From Herbaspirillum sp. meg3 (lineage in GTDB: Bacteria > Pseudomonadota > Gammaproteobacteria > Burkholderiales > Burkholderiaceae_D), in the NCBI RefSeq assembly GCF_002257565.1, contig NZ_CP022736.1, forward strand, positions 5,270,001-5,334,000: DNA of 64,000 nt, in the 5' to 3' direction. A program made the position numbers and the translations under genes. Below the pieces are notes generated by a model that saw only the letters and a program-made list of their open reading frames with translations, was not told where the DNA came from and ran no database searches. Below, one piece after another: positions 51,081 through 60,521 of this stretch. How positions within the stretch are numbered: position 1 is the first letter of the stretch; every line of letters begins with the position of its first letter.

Positions 51081-51710
51081 TTATGCTTGTCTTTGCGCTG
51101 CTACCACTGGCTCCGGCAGAAACTGCGCGATGTTCTCCATCATGCGCGCAACGTACTCGTCCTTCTCACCCACGGGCGCGACATAGTGAATGGCGCTTTG
51201 CGCGGCGTCGATTCCTTCCAGTCGCGCGATCACCCAGGCAGCCAGATAGCTTGACGCCAGACAGCCGCCTGCCGTGGCGAGATTGCCTCTGGCAAAGAAG
51301 GGCTGATTCAAGACTTCCACACCCGCCTCCTGCACCCACGGTTTGGTGGTGAGATCGGTGCACGCCGGTACCTTGTCGAGCAACCCGAGCTTGGCCAATA
51401 TCAGCGTGCCGGAACATTGCGCGCCCAGCAGTTGCCGCGACGTATCCAGTTGCAGCCGCGCCATGATTTCTTCGCTGGCCACCACTTCCCGGGTTTTGAT
51501 GCCGCTGCCGACGAGGACGGCATCGGCGCGTCCGGCCTCTTCCAGCGTGATATGGGATGCGATGTCAAGACCGTTCATGGAACGCAGGCGTGTGGTCGGC
51601 CCGGCGATGGATACGCGCCAATCCGGCTTCTTGATGCGATGGAGGATGCCGAAGGCGATCAGCGAATCGAGTTCGTTAAAGCCGTCAAAAGTCAGAATGC
51701 TGATATGCAT
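51081..51710 (-). CDS. DJ-1/PfpI family protein
   Basis: 209-residue DJ-1/PfpI protein. It opens MHISILTFDGFNELDSLIAFGIL, the first strand and helix, and has the nucleophile elbow in LGAQCSGTLILAKLGLL near residue 98, with a His further on. Some members are isonitrile hydratases (InhA-like), which this length and LDSL/FGIL opening resemble; amidase or chaperone roles are also known. It runs convergent with the GlxA-type gene and divergent from the MocR gene (about 100 bp between starts), which may regulate it. Confidence 0.85.
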   Translation of the reverse strand: MHISILTFDGFNELDSLIAFGILHRIKKPDWRVSIAGPTTRLRSMNGLDIASHITLEEAGRADAVLVGSGIKTREVVASEEIMARLQLDTSRQLLGAQCSGTLILAKLGLLDKVPACTDLTTKPWVQEAGVEVLNQPFFARGNLATAGGCLASSYLAAWVIARLEGIDAAQSAIHYVAPVGEKDEYVARMMENIAQFLPEPVVAAQRQA

Positions 51711-51810
51711 GATGTGGTTTTCCTGTTCAAGTCCGCTGGTGATGAGGCATCATAGAACCCGCAGTCAGTACAATCAAATTATTGTCATGGATACATAGGA
51801 CAGCCACAGC

Positions 51811-53145
51811 ATGGCGCACGCCCGCTACAAACAACTGGTCGATCTCTTCGCCGCAGACATCCGCTCCGGCGTGCTCAGGCCGGGCACGCGCTTGCCGACA
51901 CACCGCCAGCTCGCGGCAAAAGAAGGATTGGCACTGGTCACCGCCACGCGGGTTTATGCCGAGCTGGAGGCGATGGGACTGGTCAGCGGAGAAACCGGAC
52001 GCGGCACGTTTGTCCGCGAGACCGCCCTGCCGCCCGATCAGGGCGTCGATTTGCACGCGGTGGCGGCGGGCGTGATCGATCTCAACTTCAACTACCCCTC
52101 CCTGCCCGAGCAAACCCGGCTGCTGAGCACGGCGTTGCGCCGGCTGGCGTCCTCCGGCGATCTGGAGGCACTGCTGCGCTACCAGCCGCATGCCGGACGT
52201 CCGCATGAACGCGCCACCGTGGCACACCATCTCACGAGCCGGGGATTGTCCGTGGCTGCCGAGCAGGTCTTGATTGTCAGCGGCGCACAGCACGGCCTGA
52301 CGGTGACGGCGATGGCATTGCTCAATCCCGGCGATGTGGTGGCGACGGATGCACTCACCTATTCAGGATTCAAGGTACTCGCTGAGACGCAACGGCTGGA
52401 GCTGGCGGCCATTCCCTTGTCGGAACACGGCCCCGATCTGGATGCCCTGGAAAAGCTGTGCAAGAAGCGGCGCGTGCGTGCGGTGTACACCATGCCGACG
52501 CTGCACAATCCGATGGGCTGGGTAATGACGCTGGAGCAGCGTAAAAAACTGGTCGCGATCGCACGGCACTATGGATTGCTGATCATCGAGGATGCCGCTT
52601 ACGCCTTCCTCGCGGAGAATCCGCCTCCACCACTCGCCGCGCTGGCGCCGGAAGCCACCGTGTATGTGTCGGGATTATCAAAAAGCGTTGCGACCGGATT
52701 GCGTGTCGGCTTCGTCGCGGCGCCGCTGCCGCTGGTGCAAAAGATCGAACGCGCCATCCGCGCCACTACCTGGAACACGCCCGGCGTCATGACGGCGATT
52801 GCCTGCGGCTGGCTTGAGGATGGCAGCATTGTCCTGCTGGAAGCGGACAAACGCGCAGACGCCCGAAACAGGCAAGCGATAGCGCGGAAGATCCTCAAGG
52901 GCTTGCCCACCATCTCGCATCCGGCGTCTTATTTTTTGTGGCTGCCGCTGCCGGAAGAAGTCCGCGCCGATCAGGTTGCGATGGCCCTGCTGCAAGAGAA
53001 CGTCTCCGTCTCGACCGCTGAGCCGTTTGCAATCGGCGAACAGGTGCCGCATGCCATCCGGCTCGCGCTGGGGTCGGTGGAACCCGACGCATTGCAGACA
53101 GCGCTCAGGACCGTAAGAAAAGTTATCGAGGGCTATGCGTACTAG
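51811..53145 (+). CDS. MocR family regulator (GntR HTH plus aminotransferase domain)
   Basis: 444-residue MocR regulator. The N-terminal GntR winged helix (YKQLVDLFAADIRSGVLRPGTRLPT then HRQLAAKEGLALVTATRVYAEL) is linked to a fold-type I aminotransferase-like domain. The PLP lysine is K291 in SGLSKSVATGLRVG, with the ring-binding Asp in IIEDAAYAFL and the NPMG loop in LHNPMGWVMT. Such regulators often use PLP or an amine as ligand and control an adjacent gene; the divergent DJ-1 gene is the natural candidate. The start at ATG 51811 is behind a weak site. Confidence 0.9.
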   Translation: MAHARYKQLVDLFAADIRSGVLRPGTRLPTHRQLAAKEGLALVTATRVYAELEAMGLVSGETGRGTFVRETALPPDQGVDLHAVAAGVIDLNFNYPSLPEQTRLLSTALRRLASSGDLEALLRYQPHAGRPHERATVAHHLTSRGLSVAAEQVLIVSGAQHGLTVTAMALLNPGDVVATDALTYSGFKVLAETQRLELAAIPLSEHGPDLDALEKLCKKRRVRAVYTMPTLHNPMGWVMTLEQRKKLVAIARHYGLLIIEDAAYAFLAENPPPPLAALAPEATVYVSGLSKSVATGLRVGFVAAPLPLVQKIERAIRATTWNTPGVMTAIACGWLEDGSIVLLEADKRADARNRQAIARKILKGLPTISHPASYFLWLPLPEEVRADQVAMALLQENVSVSTAEPFAIGEQVPHAIRLALGSVEPDALQTALRTVRKVIEGYAY

Positions 53146-53301
53146 CAATGCGATCCGGATATCCACGGTGTTGCCAGGATAAAGTTCATCCACGAACGCT
53201 TGCTCAGGCACCACGTAGAATGTCCCGTTGTTGGTGATATGAAATCAGCAGACTCGGATGTCCATTCGAAATTTGACAGAGATCTTTACAAGGAGCCGCA
53301 C

Positions 53302-53703
53302 ATGGCAATGGTGAAAATGGTAGAAGATGGCGCTGCGCCAAAAGAGGTGCAGGCAGTGTTCGATGATATCAAGGCCGCACGCAAGTCCGATTGGATAAAC
53401 AATTTCTGGAAAGTCCTGGCAAGCTCCCCTGCCACTCTCCAGCGCATCTGGTCCAACGTGAAGCAGGTGATGGCGCCGGGAGCCATCGATCCGCTGACGA
53501 AAGAGATGCTTTATATCGCGGTGAGCGTGACGAACAACTGCGAATATTGCATTCACTCACACACTGCGGCGGCAAAAGCAAAAGGCATGACCGACGAAAT
53601 GTTCGCAGAATTGCTCGCGGTTGTCGGTCTGGCGAACGAAACCAACAGGCTGGCGAATGGTTACCGTATTCCGGTCGACGAGCAATTTATTCCGAAAGTG
53701 TAA
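53302..53703 (+). CDS. AhpD-like carboxymuconolactone decarboxylase family protein
   Basis: 133-residue helical protein of the alkylhydroperoxidase D/CMD group. The redox site is C80-E-Y-C83 with His87 (NNCEYCIHSH), the AhpD pattern, suggesting peroxidase or disulfide activity. KEMLYIAVSV precedes it as usual. The ATG at 53302 has AAGGAG at 53290 and removes the unsupported extension to 53239. It follows the MocR gene on the same strand by 150 bp. Cytosolic; electron donor unknown. Confidence 0.88.
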   Translation: MAMVKMVEDGAAPKEVQAVFDDIKAARKSDWINNFWKVLASSPATLQRIWSNVKQVMAPGAIDPLTKEMLYIAVSVTNNCEYCIHSHTAAAKAKGMTDEMFAELLAVVGLANETNRLANGYRIPVDEQFIPKV

Positions 53704-53862
53704 TGTCGGCGATGCTCTGGGGGGTGCGGCTGGAAATCTACCGGGTTCACTCGCAACGCGTCGGCCCGAGTGCACGGCTGTTAAGGGATTTTTTGCTGGA
53801 AACGGCAGATGAGAACGTTTAGAGAGAGCCCGCGTGATCTGGCGCAGGCCGACAGCACTACT

Positions 53863-54033
53863 TCAACGGCCTTCTGCCTCGGACCGGCAACATTTCTTGG
53901 CCTCGTACTCGGCGCGCAGCTGGATCAAGCGACGCTTGGCGAACTTTTGGCGCACGAACGCGCCCAGTCCCACGATCAGCAAGCAAAGTGCGGACAGCAG
54001 AACCCCTAGCAACGGCATTCCCATTTGATTCAT
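53863..54033 (-). CDS. Small single-pass membrane protein
   Basis: 56-residue frame from ATG 54033 (a GGGGGAAAG site precedes it) with one membrane segment near residues 6-28 (LLGVLLSALCLLIVGLG) and a highly basic, then Cys/Glu-containing tail (KFAKRRLIQLRAEYEAKKCC). The topology would be N-out, C-in by the positive-inside rule. I know no family. The upstream extension to 54096 lacks support. Short length means the call is uncertain. Confidence 0.45.
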   Translation of the reverse strand: MNQMGMPLLGVLLSALCLLIVGLGAFVRQKFAKRRLIQLRAEYEAKKCCRSEAEGR

Positions 54034-54281
54034 CTTTCCCCCGTGGACCGGTATCCGGCCCAGCGATAAGCATTCTTTTGGGAACATTATACTCACCAGT
54101 TTGTTAGATTTGACAGCCTGAATTGCCTGAAAATCAATAATTTATCCGCGTTACAACACCTGCAAATCAAGCCGTCCACCACCCTGTCCATTCGATCGGA
54201 TGCCGCGCAACCGGGTGCGTTTGCTATGATGGAAGCGTCGGTGCGACGCCGGCCTGCACCTATCCATTTTCTGAGTCTGCA

Positions 54282-55358
54282 ATGATTTTTCGCCAACTTT
54301 TCGATCCGACTTCCTGTACTTACACCTATCTGCTGGGCGACAGTGGCGAGGCTTTGCTGATCGATCCGGTCTTCGAACAGGTACCGCGCGATCTGGCACT
54401 GCTGGAAGAACTCGGCCTGCGCCTGGTTGCCACGCTCGACACGCACGTGCACGCCGACCATGTCACCGGGGCCTGGCGCTTGCATGAACGTTGCGGCAGC
54501 CGTATCGCTCTGTCGGCAGCAGCCGCAGCCGATACGGCCCTGGTAAGCCAGCCTCTGGCGCATGGGGATCGCATCGGCTTCGGCAGCCGGAACCTGAGCG
54601 TGCGCGCCACGCCTGGCCACACTGGCGGTTGCCTGACCTACGTACTGGACGATCAGCGCATGGCCTTCACCGGCGACAGTCTGCTGATTCGCGGCTGCGG
54701 CCGAACCGATTTTCAGCAAGGCAGCCCGCAGCAATTATTCTCTTCCGTGCGCGAGCAAATCCTGACGCTGCCCGACGATTGCCTGCTCTACCCTGCGCAT
54801 GACTATCGCGGTATTACGGTCAGCAGCGTCGCCGAAGAGCGGCGCTTCAATCCTCGTCTGGGTGGTGATGCGGATGTCGGCGACTTTGCCGGGTACATGA
54901 ACAATCTGCATCTGCCGCATCCCAAACTGATGGATGTCGCCGTGCCGGCGAATCTGCGCTGCGGCAAACCCGATGGCGATGCGCCCACGCCCGCGACACC
55001 GGCATGGGCGCCACTGACATTGCGTTTCAGCGGCATCTGGGAAATTGAACCGATGAGCCTGCTGGAACACGCCGCCAAGGTGCAGATCGTCGACGTGCGC
55101 GAAGCACCCGAATTCGTCGACAGCATCGGCCACATCGCGGGGGCGCGTCTGGTGCCGCTGTCCGAACTGAGCAGTCGCCTCAATGAACTGGATCAAAGCC
55201 GCCCCGTCGTGGCGGTCTGCCGCTCAGGCGTGCGTTCAGCACAGGCCAGCGCACTGCTTGTCAAATCGGGTTTCACGCAGGTCGCCAATCTGGCAGGCGG
55301 CATGTTGAAATGGCGGAGCGAATCGCTGCCGGTGGTGTGCGACGGCGAGCGCAGTTGA
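54282..55358 (+). CDS. Persulfide dioxygenase-rhodanese fusion (CstB/PRF type)
   Basis: 358-residue fusion. The N-terminal metallo-beta-lactamase domain (1-240) has the iron site H55-x-H57-x-D59-H60 in THVHADH and the later RATPGHTGGC and PAHDYRG, as in ETHE1 persulfide dioxygenases, which oxidise glutathione persulfide to sulfite. The C-terminal rhodanese (about 260-350) has the loop Cys313 in VAVCRSGVRS, able to carry persulfide sulfur. Fused enzymes of this order are known from Burkholderia (PRF) and Staphylococcus (CstB). A sulfide-detoxification role follows. It is likely transcribed alone. Confidence 0.92.
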   Translation: MIFRQLFDPTSCTYTYLLGDSGEALLIDPVFEQVPRDLALLEELGLRLVATLDTHVHADHVTGAWRLHERCGSRIALSAAAAADTALVSQPLAHGDRIGFGSRNLSVRATPGHTGGCLTYVLDDQRMAFTGDSLLIRGCGRTDFQQGSPQQLFSSVREQILTLPDDCLLYPAHDYRGITVSSVAEERRFNPRLGGDADVGDFAGYMNNLHLPHPKLMDVAVPANLRCGKPDGDAPTPATPAWAPLTLRFSGIWEIEPMSLLEHAAKVQIVDVREAPEFVDSIGHIAGARLVPLSELSSRLNELDQSRPVVAVCRSGVRSAQASALLVKSGFTQVANLAGGMLKWRSESLPVVCDGERS

Positions 55359-55452
55359 GCTGACATCTTCATCTGGCGATGGGCAGCGTACGGAGTTGAA
55401 GGTATCCTGCCCTCAATCGCCAAACCATGACATCGTCCTTTCACACCATCCC

Positions 55453-56397
55453 ATGAGTCATCTCCAATTCATCTTCGCGGCCATTTCCGCTGTAGTCCTT
55501 TTTCTCTACGGATTGCAAGGATTCAGTAAAGAGCTGCAAATGGCGGGAGGAGACAGCCTGCGCAAATGGTTGCCGCGTCTGACCGCAAACCGCTTTACCA
55601 GCTTCGGGATTGGCGTCTTTGCCACGGCGCTGCTGCAATCCAGCAGCGCGGTTACCTCGCTGACGGCGACATTGGTCGACGCGTCCGTGCTCAGCTTGCG
55701 CGCCAGCCTCGGCATATTGCTGGGTTCAAATGTCGGCACCACCGCCACGGCTTGGCTGGTGTCGTTCAAGCTGACCGGCATCGGCCCCATCCTGATTGTC
55801 GCCGGCACCCTGATCTCCATCGTGCCATGGCGTATCAGGCTGGCGGGCAAAGCGATTTTTTATTTCGGCCTGATCTTCTTCGCGCTTGATCTGATTTCGA
55901 CAGAACTCAAACCCCTGAGAGACCAGGCATGGTTTTCAGCGATGCTGCTGAAGGCGGAAACGCCACTGATGGGCATGCTGATCGGCGCATTCTTTACCGC
56001 GCTGGTACAGTCCAGCAGCGTGACCACCGGACTTGCGATTGTCTTGGTTCAGCAAGGGTTTTTGTCGCCCATCGCCGCCATTGCCATCGTTGTCGGCGCC
56101 AACGTAGGATCGACATCGACAGCACTGATTGCCAGCATGGCGATGAACAGCGCCGCAAAGAAAACGGCGCTGGCGAATCTGATGTTCAATCTGGTCGGCG
56201 CAGTTCTTTTCTATCTGGCCATCCAGCCCGTGGCATCGCTGATCGGCAGCCTGACCGAAGCCAGCCTGGTCGTGGCAATCGTACATCTGCTCTTTAATCT
56301 CACGATTGCGGTGATCTTTCTTCCCCTCATCGGCGTGATCGAACAACGCTTGTATCGCTTGATGCCCGACCGTTCTCAAGCCATCGCCAAAGAATGA
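55453..56397 (+). CDS. Na/Pi cotransporter (NptA/PhoU-less) family protein
   Basis: 314-residue membrane protein of the Na+/phosphate symporter family. The twin QSSSA/QSSSV repeats (LLQSSSAVTSLTAT near residue 55 and LVQSSSVTTGLAIV near 190) are the hallmark inverted-repeat pore loops. Eight or so hydrophobic helices fill the rest. It lacks the C-terminal PhoU-like domain of many family members. The ATG at 55453 is preferred to 55396, whose extension has no hydrophobic character. Its last 4 bases overlap the start of a JmjC-like gene (ATGA), so they are translationally coupled. Confidence 0.9.
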   Translation: MSHLQFIFAAISAVVLFLYGLQGFSKELQMAGGDSLRKWLPRLTANRFTSFGIGVFATALLQSSSAVTSLTATLVDASVLSLRASLGILLGSNVGTTATAWLVSFKLTGIGPILIVAGTLISIVPWRIRLAGKAIFYFGLIFFALDLISTELKPLRDQAWFSAMLLKAETPLMGMLIGAFFTALVQSSSVTTGLAIVLVQQGFLSPIAAIAIVVGANVGSTSTALIASMAMNSAAKKTALANLMFNLVGAVLFYLAIQPVASLIGSLTEASLVVAIVHLLFNLTIAVIFLPLIGVIEQRLYRLMPDRSQAIAKE

Positions 56398-57296
56398 CGC
56401 GATCTCAGCGATCTTTACCACCGCGACCGGAGTCGGCAGACGCCTCCCCTGCGGAGGCGCTCGCCCGGAAACAAGTACGCGAGCAAAAAGATGCCCTCGT
56501 TCGCGGCGTTGCATCGATACCAGACATGCGGGAGGCAATCAAGCATGCCAGTCGCAATCTGCCGGCCATTTCCGCGGTACCGCGTATCAGCGTGCCGAAG
56601 TCTGCAGACTTCTTGCAGCGCGCAGCGGAGGGGCTGCCATTCATCATCACCGGGCTCGTCGGCAAATGGCCGTTGTCTTCTCTGACGCAGCAAACGCTAC
56701 GCGACAAATTTGGCGGGATGCATGTGCGCGCGAGAACCGGCGACTACGTCAATACCGCTTTCGCACCCGACCGGGCAATGCAGGACATGTCTCTGCTGAC
56801 CTATCTTGATCTCGTCACCAACAGCGTGCAGGACTTGCCGCCTTATGTCGGCAATCTGGAAATGCGCGAATTGAATACGCTCTGCCATTGGCCGGGCTAC
56901 TTCAAAAAGATGGGACCGCCGCGCTTCTGGCTTGGCCCGTCGGGAACGGTAACGCCGCTGCATTGCGACTATGACGATAATATTTTTGCGCAGATCTGGG
57001 GCAGCAAGCGCATCTTCCTGTCGCCGCCGCATCACGATGAATTCCTCTACCCGCGCGAGGCTAACGCTATCTTGTTCGGCTCGCCCTTCAACCCCGAAGC
57101 GCCGGACTACGAACAATTTCCGTTGGCTCGCCAAGCCGGCATGATTGAATGCATCATGCAGCCGGGCGAGCTGCTGTACGTTCCCGCAGGCTGGTATCAC
57201 CAGGTGCGCGCGCTGAGTTTTTCCTTGTCGGCCAATCGTTGGGCCAGAGGCTTGCCGTTGGTATTGAAGGACGATGTTTCGCTGAAGCCCGGTTAG
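56394..57296 (+). CDS. JmjC-type cupin-like protein, probable Fe(II)/2OG hydroxylase
   Basis: 300-residue protein with a 60-residue basic, disordered head and a JmjC/cupin_8 core. The iron facial triad is His190-x-Asp192 in PLHCDYDDN and His269 in GWYHQV; the 2-oxoglutarate lysine is suggested by WGSKRIFLSPP. The core is typical of the FIH/JMJD5-like group that hydroxylates protein or small substrates. Its ATG overlaps the stop of the Na/Pi cotransporter gene as ATGA, an uncommon pairing of membrane transporter and hydroxylase. Substrate is unknown; the transporter or another protein is conceivable. Confidence 0.88.
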   Translation: MTRSQRSLPPRPESADASPAEALARKQVREQKDALVRGVASIPDMREAIKHASRNLPAISAVPRISVPKSADFLQRAAEGLPFIITGLVGKWPLSSLTQQTLRDKFGGMHVRARTGDYVNTAFAPDRAMQDMSLLTYLDLVTNSVQDLPPYVGNLEMRELNTLCHWPGYFKKMGPPRFWLGPSGTVTPLHCDYDDNIFAQIWGSKRIFLSPPHHDEFLYPREANAILFGSPFNPEAPDYEQFPLARQAGMIECIMQPGELLYVPAGWYHQVRALSFSLSANRWARGLPLVLKDDVSLKPG

Positions 57297-57583
57297 CTTC
57301 GTGAGAGTCCAAAACGACGTCGACTCACTGTAGCCAAAAATATGCGAGATCTCTCACTGTTTCATCAGCATGCGATGGTGTTCGTGTTACGGCTATCTAC
57401 CGTTTAGTTCCTCACAGCGCCATTAGCAAGGGCGCACTCGTCAGCGTATCGATCGGCGTATTAGAAAAATCGAAGCAATACCCTTTTTATTGCATTTTAT
57501 TCGATGACTTTACGGTACATTCTGTAGACCGTATTAGTCAAATAACGACAGAAGAACAAGTGTTCAAATCGAAGGGGAAGTTC
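57297..57583. other. Gene-free stretch before the chemoreceptor
   Basis: About 290 bp, AT-rich between 57470 and 57540. No gene is supported. It must hold the promoter of the chemoreceptor gene; no clear FliA-type promoter was recognised. Confidence 0.5.
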
Positions 57584-59122
57584 GTGAAATTACGTACAAA
57601 AATTATCTTGCTGTGTGCACCGACCTTGCTCGGGATTTTGATCATCGCCATGGTCTCGCTGAACACCTTGAAGAACACCATGCTCGATGAACGAGAAGCG
57701 CAGCTGTCGTTGCTGGTCACGCTGGCGAAGGCGTCGCTGGAAAAAGTTTACGGCATGGAGCAAAGTGGAAAGCTGACGCGCGAACAGGCGCAGGCTCAGG
57801 CCAAACTGATCATCGGCAGCTATGCCAAGGATCAGAATTACTTCTTCGTACGAGGCTATACGGATGACGTCAATTACGTCCACCCCAATCCCAAGCGCGT
57901 CGGCATCCAGGACAAGACAGCCAAGGAAGATGGCGACAGGTATCGCGCCGCTTTAGCCGGTCGCGAGATCGGCATTTTGCAAGCGGTGGGTACACGTCCC
58001 AACACGACCGAAAAGGTGCAGAAGCTCTATGCGGTAGTCAAGTTTGAACCGTGGGACTGGACTGTTGGTTTCGGCGCGTATATCGATGACATCAACAAGG
58101 CCTTCTATCACAATGCCCTGATCCTGCTATTAATCGGCGTGGCCCTGATGTCCGTGATTGCCGCCATCGCCGCCTACATGCTGCGCTCCATCCTGAGGCA
58201 ATTAGGCGGTGAACCGGCCAATGCCATGGGCATCGTCGAGCGCATCTCCAAGGGGGATCTGTCGGTGCAAATCAGTCTGCGCGGCAATGACAGCAACAGC
58301 CTGCTCAAATCGATCAAGTCCATGCGCGACAACTTGTCCTCGATGGTTACCGGTGTACGCACAGGCACGGATACCATCGCGACCGCCTCCAGCCAAATCG
58401 CTGCCGGCAACCTCGACCTGTCATCACGCACAGAACAGCAAGCCAGTGCCTTGGAAGAAACGGCATCGTCGATGGAAGAACTCACTTCCATCGTCCGTCA
58501 GAATGCCGACAATGCGCGCCAGGCGAACCAGCTTGCGGTATCCGCATCCGGGGTCGCAAGCAACGGCGGCATGGTGATTGAGAAAGTGGTCGGCACCATG
58601 GCCGAAATCAACGACTCGTCGCGCAAAATTGCCGACATCATCGGGGTCATTGATGGCATCGCTTTCCAGACTAATATCCTGGCGTTGAACGCAGCAGTCG
58701 AGGCGGCGCGCGCCGGTGAACAAGGAAGAGGATTTGCCGTCGTGGCCTCCGAAGTACGCACCCTGGCGCAACGCAGCGCAAGTGCGGCGCGCGAAATCAA
58801 GGCCTTGATCGAAGACTCCGTCAACAAGGTCAATACCGGCTCTTCACTGGTGGCGCAGGCAGGTACGACCATGCAGGAAATCGTCACCAGCGTCAAACAA
58901 GTCTCGGACGTGGTCGCAGAAATCAGCGCGGCAAGCCAGGAACAAAGCTCGGGAATCGAAGAAGTTAACCGTGCCATCACGCAGATGGACGAAGTGACTC
59001 AGCAGAATGCCGCTTTGGTGGAGCAAGCCGCTGCGGCTGCGGCCTCCATGCAGGAACAAGCGGCCAACCTGGCGCAGTTGATGAGCCGGTTTGTGCTGGA
59101 AGAAAAGGCCGGTCAGCATTGA
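57584..59122 (+). CDS. Methyl-accepting chemotaxis protein with sCache_2 domain
   Basis: 512-residue chemoreceptor. A first membrane helix (residues about 4-24) is followed by a periplasmic single-Cache domain (about 40-165; DQNYFFVRGYTDDVNYVHPNP and WDWTVGFGAYIDDI are its signatures), a second helix (about 175-200), HAMP, and a signalling domain with the hairpin tip IGVIDGIAFQTNILALNAAVEAARAGEQGRGF (described as a conserved stretch, residues about 355-385). The GTG at 57584 follows AAGGGGAAG; a GTG at 57560 is an alternative start. Ligands of such Cache domains are often small carboxylates. Tsr-class type without the C-terminal CheR pentapeptide. Confidence 0.9.
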   Translation: MKLRTKIILLCAPTLLGILIIAMVSLNTLKNTMLDEREAQLSLLVTLAKASLEKVYGMEQSGKLTREQAQAQAKLIIGSYAKDQNYFFVRGYTDDVNYVHPNPKRVGIQDKTAKEDGDRYRAALAGREIGILQAVGTRPNTTEKVQKLYAVVKFEPWDWTVGFGAYIDDINKAFYHNALILLLIGVALMSVIAAIAAYMLRSILRQLGGEPANAMGIVERISKGDLSVQISLRGNDSNSLLKSIKSMRDNLSSMVTGVRTGTDTIATASSQIAAGNLDLSSRTEQQASALEETASSMEELTSIVRQNADNARQANQLAVSASGVASNGGMVIEKVVGTMAEINDSSRKIADIIGVIDGIAFQTNILALNAAVEAARAGEQGRGFAVVASEVRTLAQRSASAAREIKALIEDSVNKVNTGSSLVAQAGTTMQEIVTSVKQVSDVVAEISAASQEQSSGIEEVNRAITQMDEVTQQNAALVEQAAAAAASMQEQAANLAQLMSRFVLEEKAGQH

Positions 59123-59226
59123 GGCCAATACGTTCTCTCCCGATGCTGGTACCGATGCCTGCAATGCGTAAGCTTAGTCTGCAATCCCGCGAACGACCGT
59201 CGTGGGATTGCCTCCGGTAAGCTTCA

Positions 59227-60288
59227 TCAAACCCGCCAGGCCCCATCCCGATACACCAGCTCGTCATCAAGATAGACCGCCTCGGTCACCGCAAACACGT
59301 CAATGTGATAGCGCGCTGTCGTGCGTCGGATATTGGGCTTGCTATAGACCCCGTGTTTGGCGCCGAGGGAGAGATGGATGCCGCACATCCGCTCGTAGGT
59401 GCCGATGTCGTCGACCATGCGCTCACGCGAGAACGCGCGGTTCATGCCGAAGCCAAGTTCGCGCAGCCATACTTCTCCTTCGTCGGCCCGGATCTTGTCC
59501 AGCACCTGGTCGAAGTCCGGCGTGGAATCGATCACCTCGCTTACCCGGCCTTTGGTCACTACCAGGGTAATGGCTTGCTCGGGCTTGTTCACCCGGAATG
59601 AGGTATCGCCGAAAACAAAAATACGCACGCGCCCGTTCACCGCCTCCAGATCCTGAGATTCAGTGAACACCTCACCGATGGGAAACTGGCCGCCGACGTT
59701 GTTCATCTCGCTGTAGTCGCCGATGTTCAGCTTTGCCGATTCGAAAGGAGCGCCAAAGACCAGACGTTCGCCACCGCTGTCGACTACGCCGCTGCGTGCG
59801 CGATCGATACGCGCCTTCAGTGCAGTGCCCACGTCGCGGTAATACGCCGGGTCATAGGCCAGCGACTCGATATAGTGATCGGCCTGCGGTCCGGGCATGC
59901 GCGATAGATGGGGATGTTCGACAACCTTGAGCGAGCGCTTGAAGAGCTCGACACGCAGGCGAAACGCCTCCAAACGGAAGTTGGTAGATTGAATCAGTAT
60001 CACCAGATCGCCTGCCGCAAGCGTGGCAAATGCGGCCAGCACGGTGTCCGGCGTGACCGCATCAAAATCGATGAAACGCGCTGTCGGCAAACAGCGCCGG
60101 TAGGCTTCCGTCAAGGCAACCGCGAGATCGCAGCGCGTATCGAATACCACCACGGCAGCATGCGAGGGCGCATGCTCGATCGCAATGCTGAGGATATCGT
60201 GCAGATGCTTTTGCGCCATATCGACCGACGCATTGGCGATGGCGCCGAAGGACTGCGTAGTGATTTTTTGATTGTCTATTGGGTACAT
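59227..60288 (-). CDS. M29-type aminopeptidase-like (NicX-like) protein
   Basis: 353-residue protein of the COG2309 group that includes M29 aminopeptidases and 2,5-dihydroxypyridine dioxygenase NicX. The family core is visible as MNNVGGQFPIGEVFTES (ending in the metal-binding Glu), LGFGMNRAFSRERMVDDIGTYERMCGIHLSLG, and the final HIDVFAVTEAVYLDDELVY. The His and Glu residues that hold the metal pair in M29 proteins are mostly in place. Peptidase or ring-cleavage activity cannot be separated from sequence alone. The ATG at 60288 is preferred to a TTG at 60294. Confidence 0.75.
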   Translation of the reverse strand: MYPIDNQKITTQSFGAIANASVDMAQKHLHDILSIAIEHAPSHAAVVVFDTRCDLAVALTEAYRRCLPTARFIDFDAVTPDTVLAAFATLAAGDLVILIQSTNFRLEAFRLRVELFKRSLKVVEHPHLSRMPGPQADHYIESLAYDPAYYRDVGTALKARIDRARSGVVDSGGERLVFGAPFESAKLNIGDYSEMNNVGGQFPIGEVFTESQDLEAVNGRVRIFVFGDTSFRVNKPEQAITLVVTKGRVSEVIDSTPDFDQVLDKIRADEGEVWLRELGFGMNRAFSRERMVDDIGTYERMCGIHLSLGAKHGVYSKPNIRRTTARYHIDVFAVTEAVYLDDELVYRDGAWRV

Positions 60289-60462
60289 CGTCAAGGGTCA
60301 ATTTGTCGCGTCAGGAAGTCGTGGAAAGGCGCGTTATTTCCTGCCAGGCCTGCATTTTAATCGACATTGGACGGCGTCTTGCAGGCCGGGCCTTGCTGGC
60401 AGGAAAGTACGTCTCAGCGACGCGGACTGACAGAGGTGATGGTTCCAGCAATACTTCCAAAG

Positions 60463-60495
60463 AAAAACGCCCGCAAACATCGCGGGCGTTTTTTT
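60463..60495 (-). terminator. Terminator of the TonB receptor gene
   Basis: AACGCCCGC, 7-nt loop, GCGGGCGTT, with A5 and T7 runs on both sides, 27 bp beyond the stop of the minus-strand receptor gene. Confidence 0.85.
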
Positions 60496-60521
60496 GCGCT
60501 GCTGTCAATGAGTCAATGACA

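Noticed and set aside
59181..59211. Terminator between the chemoreceptor and the M29-like gene
   Set aside because: GCAATCCC/GGGATTGC form an 8-bp dyad, but the loop is 15 nt and no T run follows on either strand.
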